From NCBI GenBank assembly GCA_022447525.1, contig JAKVBA010000003.1, positions 43,346 to 93,608 of the forward strand: DNA of 50,263 nt, given 5' to 3'. Shown here piece after piece: positions 36,050 to 45,528 of this stretch. The DNA comes from Gammaproteobacteria bacterium (lineage in GTDB: Bacteria > Pseudomonadota > Gammaproteobacteria > Arenicellales > Arenicellaceae). Position numbers and translations under genes: made by a program. Each line of letters begins with the position of its first letter. Positions within the stretch are counted from its first letter, which is position 1. Under the pieces are notes generated by a model. It was not told where the DNA came from. It ran no database searches and saw only the letters and a list, made by a program, of their open reading frames with translations.

Positions 36050-36181
36050 CGCCAAGATTTTAACCCGCTAACGCCCAGGTACAGAAAAAACGATCAAAGG
36101 TTGGTTGTCAATGTATAGGATTGCACCAGCCCAAGTTGCACTTTGCTACTCAAACATACAGATTTATATTAGAGGTGAGCT

Positions 36182-36505
36182 ATGGCTCGAGTTACTGTAG
36201 AAGATTGCTTAACCAATGTTGATAACCGCTTCCAATTAGTATTGGTTGCGACTAAAAGAGCTCGACAGATCTCTTTGGGCGCGGAGCCTTTCGTTGAAGA
36301 AGAAAACGACAAGCCAACCGTTCTTGCCTTGCGCGAAATTGCTGAAGGTTTGGTAACGCGTGACATTTTGAAAGAGCCCGTCGAAGAGGAACTTCTAGAG
36401 GCTGTTGCTGCTGAGGAAGAGACTACAGAAGAACCAGCCGAACTTGATGCGCTAACTGCCGCATTACAGGCCGAGTTAGCTGGTGCTACTGGCGCTGCTG
36501 AGTAA
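36182..36505 (+). CDS. rpoZ: RNA polymerase omega subunit
   Basis: A 107-residue protein starting [20 protein letters not shown], with the conserved [10 protein letters not shown] and [16 protein letters not shown]. Omega stabilises RNA polymerase assembly and forms part of one ppGpp site, consistent with spoT downstream. The C-terminal third (about residues 70-107) is acidic and alanine-rich, longer than in minimal omegas. AGAGGTGAG precedes the ATG. A strong terminator follows. Confidence 0.95.
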   Translation: MARVTVEDCLTNVDNRFQLVLVATKRARQISLGAEPFVEEENDKPTVLALREIAEGLVTRDILKEPVEEELLEAVAAEEETTEEPAELDALTAALQAELAGATGAAE

Positions 36506-36514
36506 AATAGTAAT

Positions 36515-36540
36515 ATCGCCTCAAGCCGTTTGGTTGGGGC
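36515..36540 (+). other. Hairpin downstream of rpoZ
   Basis: CGCCTCAA pairs with TTGGGGCG across a short loop (one G-T pair), immediately after the rpoZ stop and just before the main terminator. It probably acts with that terminator or protects the mRNA 3' end. Confidence 0.4.
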
Positions 36541-36549
36541 GTATTTGTC

Positions 36550-36574
36550 AAAGGGGCGAAGCCCCTTTTTTCTT
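36550..36574 (+). terminator. Rho-independent terminator after rpoZ
   Basis: AAAGGGGC (36550-36557), loop GAA, then GCCCCTTT and a T-rich tail. The tight GC-rich stem with a U-tract implies that spoT has its own promoter in the 170 bases that follow. Confidence 0.9.
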
Positions 36575-36744
36575 GTTTCATTAATCTTGGTACATTTTTT
36601 GTCCGGTTCTTTGGTGATCTAAATAGGTCAGCGTTTTTACAAAAGATGGTGTATCGTTGAAGCAGCTAGTGTGACGAGGTAGCTTTAGCTTGGTCATGCT
36701 CAAGATCGAGTAACTTGCAATTAAGTTGAGTAGAAAACTTTCAG

Positions 36745-38922
36745 GTGATCGTTAAACCATCCCCATACAGCTTTTCAAAGCGACGCTTCTTTACTCCATC
36801 GCCGGAGAAGGCGATCCGCGCCGTTTGTAAGAATCAACTCTCCGAGTATCTATCGCAGGAAGCGATCGACGACGTATACAAGGCATTTTTATTTGCCGAA
36901 AAGTACCATCGCGGACAAACCCGGAAGTCTGGCGAGCAATATATCCATCATCCAATCGAAGTTGCTGAAACATTGGCCGAATTACGTATGGATTCACGCA
37001 CCTTAATGGCTGCTTTATTGCATGATGTGATTGAAGATACCGAGGCAACTAAAGAGCAGGTAGACGAGTTGTTTGGCGAAGATATTGGTTTGCTTGTCGA
37101 TGGTGTCAGTAAAATTGGCCAGATTAAATTTGAGACAAAGGAAGAGGCCGAAGCCGAAAACTTTCGGAAAATGCTGATGGCCATGTCGGAAGATGTGCGG
37201 GTGATGATCATCAAGCTCGCCGATCGACTGCATAATATGCGTACTATGACGAGTATGCGCCGCGACAAACAAAAACGTATCTCGCAACAAACTATTGATA
37301 TTTATGCGCCCATTGCTGAGCGTCTTGGTTTATATCACTGGGCCAGAGAGCTTCAGGACTTATGCTTTCAATACCTATATCCGAAGCGTCATTCCGCGAT
37401 TGGTCGCGCCATCGATGAGCGCGAGGGCAATCGAAAGCTAATCGTAGAGAAGCTTCAAAAAGGATTAAACTTAACAATTGAAAGTGCGGGTCTTAAAGAC
37501 TTCGCAGTAAAAGGCCGGCGTAAAACTGTCTACAGCATTTATCGCAAGATGATGCGCAAACGCAAGTCCTTTCATGAACTCCATGATATCTACGGATTTA
37601 GAATCATTGTTAATTCAGTTGACGAATGTTATCGAGTTTTAGGTATTATTCATAATGCCTATAAGCCTATCCCCGGTCGATTTGCGGATTACATAGCCAT
37701 ACCCAAAGCCAATGGTTACCAGTCATTACACACCGTTGTTTTCGGCCCTTTAGGTGACAATATCGAGGTGCAAATTCGCACTGAAGAAATGGATCATGTT
37801 GCCGAAGCTGGTGTGGCGGCGCACTGGGTGTATAAGCAAGGTGTTGAGAGTGAAAACTCGAGCCATCTAGCTCGTCAGTGGCTTTTAGATTTACTTGATC
37901 CAAAACATCAGACTGGAAATCCTGTTGAGTTTTTAGAACACCTTAAGGCCGATTTGTATCCAGATAAGGTCTATGTATTCACGCCTCAAGGTGACATAAA
38001 GAAGATGCCTAGGGGTTCCACAGCATTAGACTTCGCCTATGCTGTACACACCGATATTGGTAACCATTGTACCGGTGCGCGAATTAATAAAACGCTAGCC
38101 TCATTACCTACCGTGCTTAACAATGGCGACAGTGTTGAGATTATTACCTCCAAAAGTTCTTGGCCCACTACGGCCTGGCTAAACTACGTAGTCACAGCGA
38201 AAGCGAGAACACAGATACAAAACTATTTAAAGCACCAAACTCGCGAGGACGCCTTGAAATTGGGTAAGCGTCTGCTGGCTGGAGCGACCAAACAAAGACT
38301 TTTTGCTAGACGCAAAGTGCCCGCAAAAGTTCAGCAAAAATTGCTCGAACAGGTGGGTCTTGAATCGTGGAAAGAGCTATTGATCGAAGTGGGTTTTGGC
38401 AAGCGGTTGCCCGATATGGTTGCCAGACAAATTGCGCAACTTACCGAGGGAGTCGAACAAGGTGATGCTACAGAGGAAGAGCCGTTGATTATCAAAGGTT
38501 CTGAAGGGTTACTCGTGACCTATTCAAAATGCTGTTGCCCAATTCCAGGCGATTCTATTATGGGCATGTTTACGGTCGGTCATGGCCTCGCGGTACACAC
38601 CACTGACTGCCCCAATATCGCTGATTTGCAACGACACCCAGAGAAATGTTTGATGGTGGATTGGGATGAAAATCTGCAACAGGAGTTTCAAGTTCGACTT
38701 CAAGTCAAGCTAAATCATGTTACCGGAGCTTTTGCCGAAGTTGCCATGGCGATCGCTGAAAACGGTTCCAATATTATTCATGTCGATTTGCATGAGGGCG
38801 CGGACAGTATCCGGCAAATGGACTTCGTCATTGATGTGAAAGATCGAGTACACCTAGCTAAAATTATTAAAGCGATCTATCGAACACCAAACGTCAATAA
38901 GGTGATTCGGCACAAGGGCTAG
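36745..38922 (+). CDS. spoT: Bifunctional (p)ppGpp synthetase/hydrolase
   Basis: A 725-residue stringent-response enzyme. Domains: an HD hydrolase domain with intact metal ligands (HHPIEVAETL, HD at 93-94 in LLHDVIED), a RelA/SpoT synthetase domain (HDIYGFRIIV, FADYIAIPKANGYQSLHT), TGS (YVFTPQGDIKKMPRGSTALDFAY), a zinc-finger/RIS region (CCCPIPGD), and a C-terminal ACT domain. The intact HD site marks it as SpoT rather than RelA. The start GTG 36745 has a poorly spaced AGG. It lies in the order gmk-rpoZ-spoT, with ridA instead of trmH following. Confidence 0.95.
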   Translation: MIVKPSPYSFSKRRFFTPSPEKAIRAVCKNQLSEYLSQEAIDDVYKAFLFAEKYHRGQTRKSGEQYIHHPIEVAETLAELRMDSRTLMAALLHDVIEDTEATKEQVDELFGEDIGLLVDGVSKIGQIKFETKEEAEAENFRKMLMAMSEDVRVMIIKLADRLHNMRTMTSMRRDKQKRISQQTIDIYAPIAERLGLYHWARELQDLCFQYLYPKRHSAIGRAIDEREGNRKLIVEKLQKGLNLTIESAGLKDFAVKGRRKTVYSIYRKMMRKRKSFHELHDIYGFRIIVNSVDECYRVLGIIHNAYKPIPGRFADYIAIPKANGYQSLHTVVFGPLGDNIEVQIRTEEMDHVAEAGVAAHWVYKQGVESENSSHLARQWLLDLLDPKHQTGNPVEFLEHLKADLYPDKVYVFTPQGDIKKMPRGSTALDFAYAVHTDIGNHCTGARINKTLASLPTVLNNGDSVEIITSKSSWPTTAWLNYVVTAKARTQIQNYLKHQTREDALKLGKRLLAGATKQRLFARRKVPAKVQQKLLEQVGLESWKELLIEVGFGKRLPDMVARQIAQLTEGVEQGDATEEEPLIIKGSEGLLVTYSKCCCPIPGDSIMGMFTVGHGLAVHTTDCPNIADLQRHPEKCLMVDWDENLQQEFQVRLQVKLNHVTGAFAEVAMAIAENGSNIIHVDLHEGADSIRQMDFVIDVKDRVHLAKIIKAIYRTPNVNKVIRHKG

Positions 38923-38927
38923 ATTTG

Positions 38928-38946
38928 AGTGTTCGATAAGAACACT
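38928..38946 (+). other. Hairpin between spoT and ridA
   Basis: AGTGTTC-GATAA-GAACACT: a perfect 7-bp stem just after the spoT stop. No T-run follows, so it is at most a weak terminator or an mRNA 3'-end structure. Confidence 0.4.
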
Positions 38947-39002
38947 TATTAAGGCTCTTAGGTCAGTTTGTCTTAGGCACAACTTACTGTCACACTATTA
39001 CT

Positions 39003-39383
39003 ATGAAAAATCCCATAAATACTGCATCAGCGCCGGCGGCAATTGGATCTTATTCTCAGGCGATTAAGGTTGCAAACACTGTCTATATCTCTGGGCAGAT
39101 ACCTCTTGATCCGACAACAATGGAATTAGTAAGCGTTGATTTCGCAGAACAGACGCATCAGGTTTTTAAAAATCTTGTTGCTATTGCCGAAGCAGCAGGT
39201 GGTAGTCTGGACCACGCTGTTAAGTTTACTGTGTACCTCACGGATTTGAGTAATTTTTCTGTGCTAAATGACATTATGCCTGACTATGTTGCTCAACCGT
39301 TTGCAGCAAGAGCAGCGGTTGAAGTGGCGGCCTTGCCCAAAGGTGCCTCGATTGAAATAGATGCGATTTTATATCTGGATTAA
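39003..39383 (+). CDS. ridA: RidA family enamine/imine deaminase
   Basis: A 126-residue protein with the RidA signature: SAPAAIGSYSQAIKV at the N-terminus, VYISGQIPLDPTTMELV, the TVYLTDLSNFSVLND segment, and the active-site arginine in PFAARAAVEVAALPKGASIEIDA. RidA hydrolyses reactive 2-aminoacrylate and related imines formed by PLP enzymes. It lies between spoT and recG, the position known from pseudomonads. Confidence 0.93.
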   Translation: MKNPINTASAPAAIGSYSQAIKVANTVYISGQIPLDPTTMELVSVDFAEQTHQVFKNLVAIAEAAGGSLDHAVKFTVYLTDLSNFSVLNDIMPDYVAQPFAARAAVEVAALPKGASIEIDAILYLD

Positions 39384-39404
39384 CCCAGAGCATCGACTAT
39401 AAAG

Positions 39405-41495
39405 ATGCCACTTAGTCTGGAACATAGTGTAACTAAGTTGAGCGGCGTTGGGCCTCAGTTAGCCAACAAGCTTGAAAAGTTGCACGTGCGAAATTTAGGC
39501 GATGTTTTGTTTCATTTACCTTTGCGCTATGAGGACAAAACGAAAGTAAGCCCCATCGGTACGTTACTACCAGAAAGCTCAGCGGTTGTGATAGGACAAG
39601 TCGAGTTGGCTCAAGTTGTCTTCGGGCGCAGACGCAGTCTGTTAGTACAACTAAGTGACGGCACGGGTAGTCTAACAATCAGAATGTTTCATTTTAATCG
39701 TTCTCAAGAGAAGAGCTTCCAGCGAGGTTTGTGGTTAAGGGCTTTTGGTGAAGCGAGGCGAGGTGCTAAGGGGCTCGAGATGATTCATCCCGAGTATCGA
39801 CTGTTCAGTGAACAGCCCGAGGGAGGAATTGATAGCTCATTAACCCCAGTTTACCCCACCACCGAAGGCGTTTCCCAGCTTCTTTGGCGAAAGCTTACGG
39901 ATCAAGTTTTACAAATGGACCTAACAGATCTGTCTGAACTTATGCCGACCGACTGTTTGCCCGAGTCATTACAACATATGCATTCTGCTGCCTCATTAAC
40001 TCAAGCTTTGCGGGCATTACATCGTCCGGCTTCGGGTGTAGAGGCGAGCGCGATGATTGACGCTACTTCCGCAGCTCATCAAAGATTAATCATCGAAGAG
40101 TTAGTGGCTCATCACTTCAGCCTCAAAAAGAGCAAACAAATACGAGAGTCGGAGCAAGCCCCAATGTTAGAGTCTGACCCGGATCTTGATCGCGCCTTTA
40201 TTAGTAATCTAGGATTTACCCTCACGAATGCGCAACAGAGAGTAGGTCAAGAAGTAGCCACGGATCTTTGTCGTAACATTCCATCAATGCGTTTGATCCA
40301 GGGTGATGTTGGTTCAGGGAAGACGGTAATTGCGGCTTTGGCAGTGTTGCAAGCGGTCTCTGCTAAAGTACAGTCTGTGCTAATGGCTCCAACTGAATTA
40401 TTGGCTGAGCAGCATTTTACCACGCTTTCAACTTGGTTTGCGCCCTTGGGTATTGAAGTGGGCTGGCTTGCTAGTAAAACACCCGCTACGCAAAAACGAA
40501 GCACGTTAGCTCGCTTGGCCAGTGGAGAATTGTTGGTCGCGGTAGGCACTCACGCATTAATTCAAGAGGCCGTCAAGTATCGCTTTTTGGGCTTAATTGT
40601 GATTGATGAGCAGCACCGTTTTGGTGTCGAGCAGAGACTTGCACTAAGAAATAAGACACCTGACGGGTTTGTACCACATCAAATCGCCATGACTGCTACG
40701 CCTATTCCTCGGACATTAGCGATGACCTTCTATGCTGATCTGGATGTAAGTAGTATTGATGAATTACCGCCAGGAAGAGTTCCAGTCGAAACCGTGGTAA
40801 TACCGGCTGAGACACGTCGACGTCAGGTCATCGAGCGCGTTCAAAGTGCCTGTGCAGAGGGTAAGCAAGTTTATTGGGTTTGTCCTTTGATTGATGAGTC
40901 AGAGGCTTTAGAGGCTCAAGCGGCTACAGAGGCAGCAGAGGAATTAATCCTGGCGTTGCCAAAGCAAAAAATTGGATTGGTGCATGGAAGGTTGAAACCC
41001 AAAGAAAAAGAACTTGTTATGGACAAGTTTAGGAGAGGTGAATTAGATCTTTTGGTAGCAACAACTGTGATTGAAGTTGGGGTGGATGTAGCAAATGCGA
41101 GCTTGATGATAATAGAGAATGCCGAACGCATGGGCTTAGCACAACTGCATCAACTTCGCGGTCGAGTCGGGCGAGGAAACACTCAGTCATTTTGTATTCT
41201 TCTCTACCACATGCCACTAAGTGCCCATGCAAAAGAAAGATTAAAGACCATGAGAGAAACTAATGACGGTTTTGTTATCTCTCAGAAAGACCTAGAGATC
41301 AGAGGTGCAGGGGAGCTACTGGGCACTCGGCAAACTGGGAGCATTAGTTTTAAAATTGCAGATATTGTGAGAGATCAACATTTGTTGCCGGTTATAGAGC
41401 AAACTGCCAACAGGTTGGCTAAACAAAACCCACAAAACATCGAACCATTGATCCAGCGGTGGATTGGCACCAAAGAAAATTATATTAACGCCTAG
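39405..41495 (+). CDS. recG: ATP-dependent DNA helicase RecG
   Basis: A 696-residue helicase of normal length. The N-terminal wedge/OB domain (residues 1-190: VGPQLANKLEKLHVRNLGDVLFHLP) binds branched DNA. The motor follows: Walker A GDVGSGKT, DEQHRFG (motif II), MTATPIPRTLAMTFYADLDVSSIDELPPGR (motif III region), TTVIEVGVDVANASLM and QLRGRVGRG (motifs V/VI). A TRG-like C-terminal part (FVISQKDLEIRGAGELLGTRQ) completes it. It rescues stalled replication forks and processes recombination intermediates. It starts 21 bases after ridA. Confidence 0.95.
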   Translation: MPLSLEHSVTKLSGVGPQLANKLEKLHVRNLGDVLFHLPLRYEDKTKVSPIGTLLPESSAVVIGQVELAQVVFGRRRSLLVQLSDGTGSLTIRMFHFNRSQEKSFQRGLWLRAFGEARRGAKGLEMIHPEYRLFSEQPEGGIDSSLTPVYPTTEGVSQLLWRKLTDQVLQMDLTDLSELMPTDCLPESLQHMHSAASLTQALRALHRPASGVEASAMIDATSAAHQRLIIEELVAHHFSLKKSKQIRESEQAPMLESDPDLDRAFISNLGFTLTNAQQRVGQEVATDLCRNIPSMRLIQGDVGSGKTVIAALAVLQAVSAKVQSVLMAPTELLAEQHFTTLSTWFAPLGIEVGWLASKTPATQKRSTLARLASGELLVAVGTHALIQEAVKYRFLGLIVIDEQHRFGVEQRLALRNKTPDGFVPHQIAMTATPIPRTLAMTFYADLDVSSIDELPPGRVPVETVVIPAETRRRQVIERVQSACAEGKQVYWVCPLIDESEALEAQAATEAAEELILALPKQKIGLVHGRLKPKEKELVMDKFRRGELDLLVATTVIEVGVDVANASLMIIENAERMGLAQLHQLRGRVGRGNTQSFCILLYHMPLSAHAKERLKTMRETNDGFVISQKDLEIRGAGELLGTRQTGSISFKIADIVRDQHLLPVIEQTANRLAKQNPQNIEPLIQRWIGTKENYINA

Positions 41496-41541
41496 TTGAG
41501 TAATTGTATATTGGCGAACAGATACGAGTTAGATTCAGATT

Positions 41542-42390
41542 GTGAACATAGAAAAAGCAAAATACTTTTTAATCTTAATGCGTTTTGACAAACCCATTGG
41601 CACACTTTTATTACTTTGGCCTACGCTTTGGGGTTTGTGGTTAGCTTTTGATGGTGTGCCGCCGAGCAATATATTCTGGATATTTTTGCTGGGTGTGTTT
41701 GTGATGCGTTCTGCTGGCTGTGTTATCAATGATTTTGCTGACCGCAATATTGACCCGTTGGTTGAGCGCACTAGAGAAAGGCCGCTGGCCTCTGGCGCGC
41801 TGACGTCAAAACATGCACTCAGTTTGTTCGTATGTCTTTGCTTTGCAGCTTTATTACTTTTACTTGGTCTTCCAAAATCGGTTTGGCCATGGTCCTTACC
41901 TGCACTGGGTGTGACTATTGTCTACCCTTTTATGAAGAGGTTTATTCAAGCTCCTCAGGCGGTACTGGGTGTTGCTTTTAGTTTTAGTATTCCTATGTCG
42001 TTCGTTGCATCCGGAAGTGACTTTGGACTTAGCTTTTGGATTCTAATGAGCATGAACTTTTTCTGGGTGATCGCATATGACACTGTCTATGCAATGTCCG
42101 ACCGCGCGGACGATTTAAAAATCGGCGTGAAATCAACCGCAATTCTATTCGGTGAGCATGACCGTATAATCATTGGTGCTTTTCAGAGTGGTGTGATTCT
42201 ATGCCTGTTAGCCCTCAAGTATGTGCTGGATCTGAGCCACTGGTTTATGATTTGTATATTAATTGTGGTTGCTATGTTCGCCTACCAACAATATCTCATT
42301 AATGAAAGAGATCGAGCTAGGTGTTTCCAAGCGTTTCTGAACAACGGTTGGGCTGGTGCGATTATCTTTTTGGGCTTATTGGCCGGTTAG
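41542..42390 (+). CDS. ubiA: 4-hydroxybenzoate octaprenyltransferase
   Basis: A 282-residue membrane protein, about eight to nine helices. It has both aspartate-rich prenyl-diphosphate motifs: NDFADRNID (followed by PLVERTRERPLASG) and YDTVYAMSDRADD (followed by LKIGVKSTAI). It joins the isoprenoid chain to 4-hydroxybenzoate in ubiquinone synthesis. The start is GTG 41542. Its last 15 bases overlap the convergent TetR gene. Confidence 0.94.
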   Translation: MNIEKAKYFLILMRFDKPIGTLLLLWPTLWGLWLAFDGVPPSNIFWIFLLGVFVMRSAGCVINDFADRNIDPLVERTRERPLASGALTSKHALSLFVCLCFAALLLLLGLPKSVWPWSLPALGVTIVYPFMKRFIQAPQAVLGVAFSFSIPMSFVASGSDFGLSFWILMSMNFFWVIAYDTVYAMSDRADDLKIGVKSTAILFGEHDRIIIGAFQSGVILCLLALKYVLDLSHWFMICILIVVAMFAYQQYLINERDRARCFQAFLNNGWAGAIIFLGLLAG

Positions 42391-43020
42391 TAGTTTTTCT
42401 ACTCCCGCGACGGTAAATTCCAATGTCGTTTCCAATATTGCTGGGTAATCGTCCGAACGATATTCACCATCAGATAAGTGACTAAGGCGGCCGTTATTTA
42501 CCATTGCGTAGAGCGCTGTCCCGGTCAGCATCTGATAGGCCATATGCGCCTGTTGATCGGTGGGGTGAATCGAGAACTTATTCAGTGCACTTATAAACTC
42601 GAGGCTTACTTCATTTAATGCATTCAAGGTAGAGGGGTCCTCTCCAGGAGTAATTTCGCTACTGGTAAACTTTGCCACAACCGCCACATAACTACGCCAA
42701 CCTGGTTCGTTTGATATAAGCTTTTCGAACAATGGTGAAATGATAGCCGAACAAATTTGTCTGATTGCTTGTGTTGGATTGAGCCCGCTTTCTGGCATTG
42801 AAGCAAGCCGATCTCTACGATCCTTGATGATGATCTTTGCGCGGCGCTCTAAAATTTCATGATAAAGCCGCTCCTTAGTTTTAAAATAATAGTTGACGCT
42901 CGCTAACCTGACATCGGCTGCCTTGGTGATATCTCGAACTGAAATCCCATGGTAGCCTTTTTGAGCAAATAGCCGCTCCGCCGTATCGATGATCTTCAGC
43001 TTTACCGTTGGAGACTTCAT
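42376..43020 (-). CDS. TetR-family regulator with CerR-like C-terminal domain
   Basis: A 214-residue protein. Residues about 6-55 form the TetR helix-turn-helix (ERLFAQKGYHGISVRDITKAADVRLASVNYYFKTKERLYHEIL). The C-terminal part (PTQAIRQICSAIISPLF, EPGWRSYVAVVAKFTSSEI) resembles the DUF1956/CerR-type ligand domain. Ligand and targets are unknown. It is 88 bases downstream of creC on the same strand and convergent with ubiA. Confidence 0.85.
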   Translation of the reverse strand: MKSPTVKLKIIDTAERLFAQKGYHGISVRDITKAADVRLASVNYYFKTKERLYHEILERRAKIIIKDRRDRLASMPESGLNPTQAIRQICSAIISPLFEKLISNEPGWRSYVAVVAKFTSSEITPGEDPSTLNALNEVSLEFISALNKFSIHPTDQQAHMAYQMLTGTALYAMVNNGRLSHLSDGEYRSDDYPAILETTLEFTVAGVEKLLTGQ

Positions 43021-43108
43021 TATCGTTGCATCTTAGTTTGAGTCTGATTTGTTTAGCGTAGCAACTATATCAGACTCATTTGTAAGCGATTGATATGCTG
43101 CCCGTAAG

Positions 43109-44617
43109 TCACCATTTTATTTTAGCAACGACGCCCTTTTCAAAATTTTCTATGCTAACCGACCCATTATGTAACTTCATAATATGCTTAACGAAGCTAA
43201 GTCCTAATCCTGTGCTCTTAGTAATGTTACTATCCCGCTGTTGACTAGGTAGAGAGAAAAATCGCTCAAACAATCGTTCATGAGCAAAGTCAGGAATTAA
43301 TTCTCCATAATTTTGAACATGTACCAAGGAGTCTTTGGCACTGGACTCGAAATGAATATCTATGGTGCTGTTCTGCTTAGAGAATTTAATGGCGTTGTCT
43401 AGTAAATTGGATATCGCTTGAAAGACTAAATCTCGATCTCCTTGACTGAGCTCGTCGGTAAGTCCGTTTATGTTAATACTGAGATTGCTTTCACTGCAAA
43501 ATTGCTTGTATTGATCCACGACTTCTTCGATTAATACTCTCAAATCAAATTGCATCGTGTCGTCGTAAACTAAATCGCGGTTCTCAAGTTTTGCAAGGTC
43601 TAGCATCCGTTGAACCAGTCGAGCCATTCGTTGATTAGACACTTCAATGTTGTGAATGAATCTGTCACGTTGCTCTTTGGATAGGTTTTCCTTCAATAAT
43701 TCCACCGAACCCTGTATTCCTGTTATGGGAGTTTTGAGCTCGTGGGTAAGGCTATGAATGTAATTCTCTACGTAGTTTTTGCCGTCAAGCTCGCTTCGCA
43801 AGTTTTCAACAGAATCACTTAAATCACTAAGTCGTTGATCTAAAAATTGAGGCTTTGGTGAGGTTTCTCCGTTGGCCATGCTATTTGCGTAGGTTGCGAT
43901 TTTTGCCATCGATCGGCTAAATAAAAGTGATAGAAATAGGCCAATGATTACAGCAACTACGAGGCTAACATACATTCCCCTTCGCATTTCCAGGGTTTCG
44001 GTTTCCAAGTGTTTATTGAGGTGAGCTATTGGAGTGGATAAGGATATAGAGCCGACTATATTATTGTTGAAGTAGATTGGAGCAGCGACAATCATCGCTT
44101 TTTGGTCATGGTCTTGTTTCTCTGCCCCTTGGGGGCTCAGAAATGAGGTACGAGCGCCATACTTACCGGAAAGTGTTAAATACACATCTCGCCACTTTGA
44201 AAAGTCCTTACCAACGTATCGCCCCGATGAGTCATAAATGACGATTCCGGTTTGATCGGTAACGTAAACATCAGCTCCGAAACTACGACGACTAACCTGA
44301 TAGATTTTAGCGTCGAGTTGACGACTTTTGGCGCCTTGCAGCGCTTTGGAAAGAAGGTTGGTATCAATCGAAAAGTCATTGGCTGATTGATCACTCAACT
44401 GTTGCTCGAGGATGCTACCAATAATATTAGCAGCATCGACCATGACACTTTCAGCTGCTTGGCGCATACCATCGTCCAGTCTCTCAATAGCATGATCGAG
44501 GATAAACCAACCTAAGCCACCTAAAATCATTGCATAGAGCACAAATGCCCTCAAGCCATAGCTGAATTTCAAGCCAATGGTATTTCGAAGTTTCGAGAAC
44601 TGCTCGTTTAGTATCAT
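43109..44617 (-). CDS. creC: Sensor histidine kinase, CreC-like
   Basis: A 502-residue inner-membrane kinase. Helices at about 21-42 and 215-236 flank a periplasmic sensor domain that carries CreC-specific text: DVYVTDQTGIVIYDSSG, VGKDFSKWRDVYLTLSGKYGART and AAPIYFNNNIVGSIS. HAMP and DHp follow, with phosphorylated His292 in SLTHELKTPITG, then N-box (LLDNAIKFS) and G-box (GLGLSFVKHIMKLH). CreC responds to carbon metabolism and, in pseudomonads and Aeromonas, to penicillin-binding-protein inhibition. It starts 11 bases after creB. No creD follows. Confidence 0.88.
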   Translation of the reverse strand: MILNEQFSKLRNTIGLKFSYGLRAFVLYAMILGGLGWFILDHAIERLDDGMRQAAESVMVDAANIIGSILEQQLSDQSANDFSIDTNLLSKALQGAKSRQLDAKIYQVSRRSFGADVYVTDQTGIVIYDSSGRYVGKDFSKWRDVYLTLSGKYGARTSFLSPQGAEKQDHDQKAMIVAAPIYFNNNIVGSISLSTPIAHLNKHLETETLEMRRGMYVSLVVAVIIGLFLSLLFSRSMAKIATYANSMANGETSPKPQFLDQRLSDLSDSVENLRSELDGKNYVENYIHSLTHELKTPITGIQGSVELLKENLSKEQRDRFIHNIEVSNQRMARLVQRMLDLAKLENRDLVYDDTMQFDLRVLIEEVVDQYKQFCSESNLSININGLTDELSQGDRDLVFQAISNLLDNAIKFSKQNSTIDIHFESSAKDSLVHVQNYGELIPDFAHERLFERFFSLPSQQRDSNITKSTGLGLSFVKHIMKLHNGSVSIENFEKGVVAKIKW

Positions 44618-44628
44618 GGTTTGGTTTC

Positions 44629-45333
44629 TTAAAAGTTTAAATTGAAACTGTAACCGTGACCGCGGTGAGTTTTGATGAATGGGATATTTGGATCACACTG
44701 ACTCAGCTTGGCCCTGAGACTTTTGATGTGTGTGTCTATTGCGCGATCATCCGAAGGGTGCTTTTCCGACCAAACAAGATCAATTAGCTCCCTTCGCGAA
44801 AATACTCGACCCGGTTGCTCCAAGAAAAGCGTCATTAAAATATACTCTGATTTGGTGAGATTGATTTTAGCATTGTCGAAACTTATTTCGCGCTTGGCTT
44901 CATTATGTACAAAGGCGTCGCTGTTGGTCCGAGTGTTGTTTTCAAATGAGTTAAATCGTTTCAAAATTGTCTTGATTCTGGCCGCGACCTCCCTCGGGCT
45001 GAATGGTTTGCAGACATAGTCGTCGGCACCGATTTCTAAGCCGATTATTCTATCTATCTCTTCGCTTCTGGCCGTCAAGAATAAGCAAGGTAAGTTCGAG
45101 TATGGTTCTTGGTTCGTGCGTATTGCCTTTAACAGCTCGAACCCATTGGTGTCGGGCAGACCGACATCAAGCACCAAAAAATTCATTGTTTGCGTGCGCA
45201 AGACTGCCATAGCATCTTGACCTGTTGAAACCCTAGTGATTTGGTAACCTTCGGTTGTTAAAGCGTATTCAAGAGCGTCTGCGATTTCTTGCTCATCTTC
45301 TACAATTAGGACACTGGTTGAGCCGATATTCAA
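44629..45333 (-). CDS. creB: Response regulator, CreB-like (OmpR/PhoB family)
   Basis: A 234-residue protein. The receiver domain has phosphoacceptor Asp56 (VLDVGLPDTNGFELL) and Lys109 in the segment IGADDYVCKPFSPREVAARI. LFLTARSEEIDRIIGLE is characteristic of CreB. The C-terminal winged helix has RELIDLVWSEKHPSDDRAID and FIKTHRGHGYSF. The start appears to be TTG 45333 with CAGG upstream, since no ATG fits before the first beta strand. It forms an operon with creC, divergent from the ParA-like gene. No TTCAC-N6-TTCAC cre-tag was seen nearby. Confidence 0.88.
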   Translation of the reverse strand: MNIGSTSVLIVEDEQEIADALEYALTTEGYQITRVSTGQDAMAVLRTQTMNFLVLDVGLPDTNGFELLKAIRTNQEPYSNLPCLFLTARSEEIDRIIGLEIGADDYVCKPFSPREVAARIKTILKRFNSFENNTRTNSDAFVHNEAKREISFDNAKINLTKSEYILMTLFLEQPGRVFSRRELIDLVWSEKHPSDDRAIDTHIKSLRAKLSQCDPNIPFIKTHRGHGYSFNLNF

Positions 45334-45528
45334 AATAAACCTGCGGATGTCAATACCTTAGATAGTTAATGCAAATTTTAGCTAAGAGTCTTTTAAAACT
45401 GAAAGCCGTTAATTGTGCTAGTTTGGCAATATAAACAAAAAATAGTATCCTGCCAGTAGATCAGCCTAGAAAAATAATACGAAAGCTGCACTTCGTAACC
45501 ACATGCTGCGAACTTACGGGAGACCTAA

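Noticed and set aside
36745-38922. RelA instead of SpoT
   Set aside because: The HD hydrolase residues are intact, and the gene follows gmk-rpoZ, the SpoT position.
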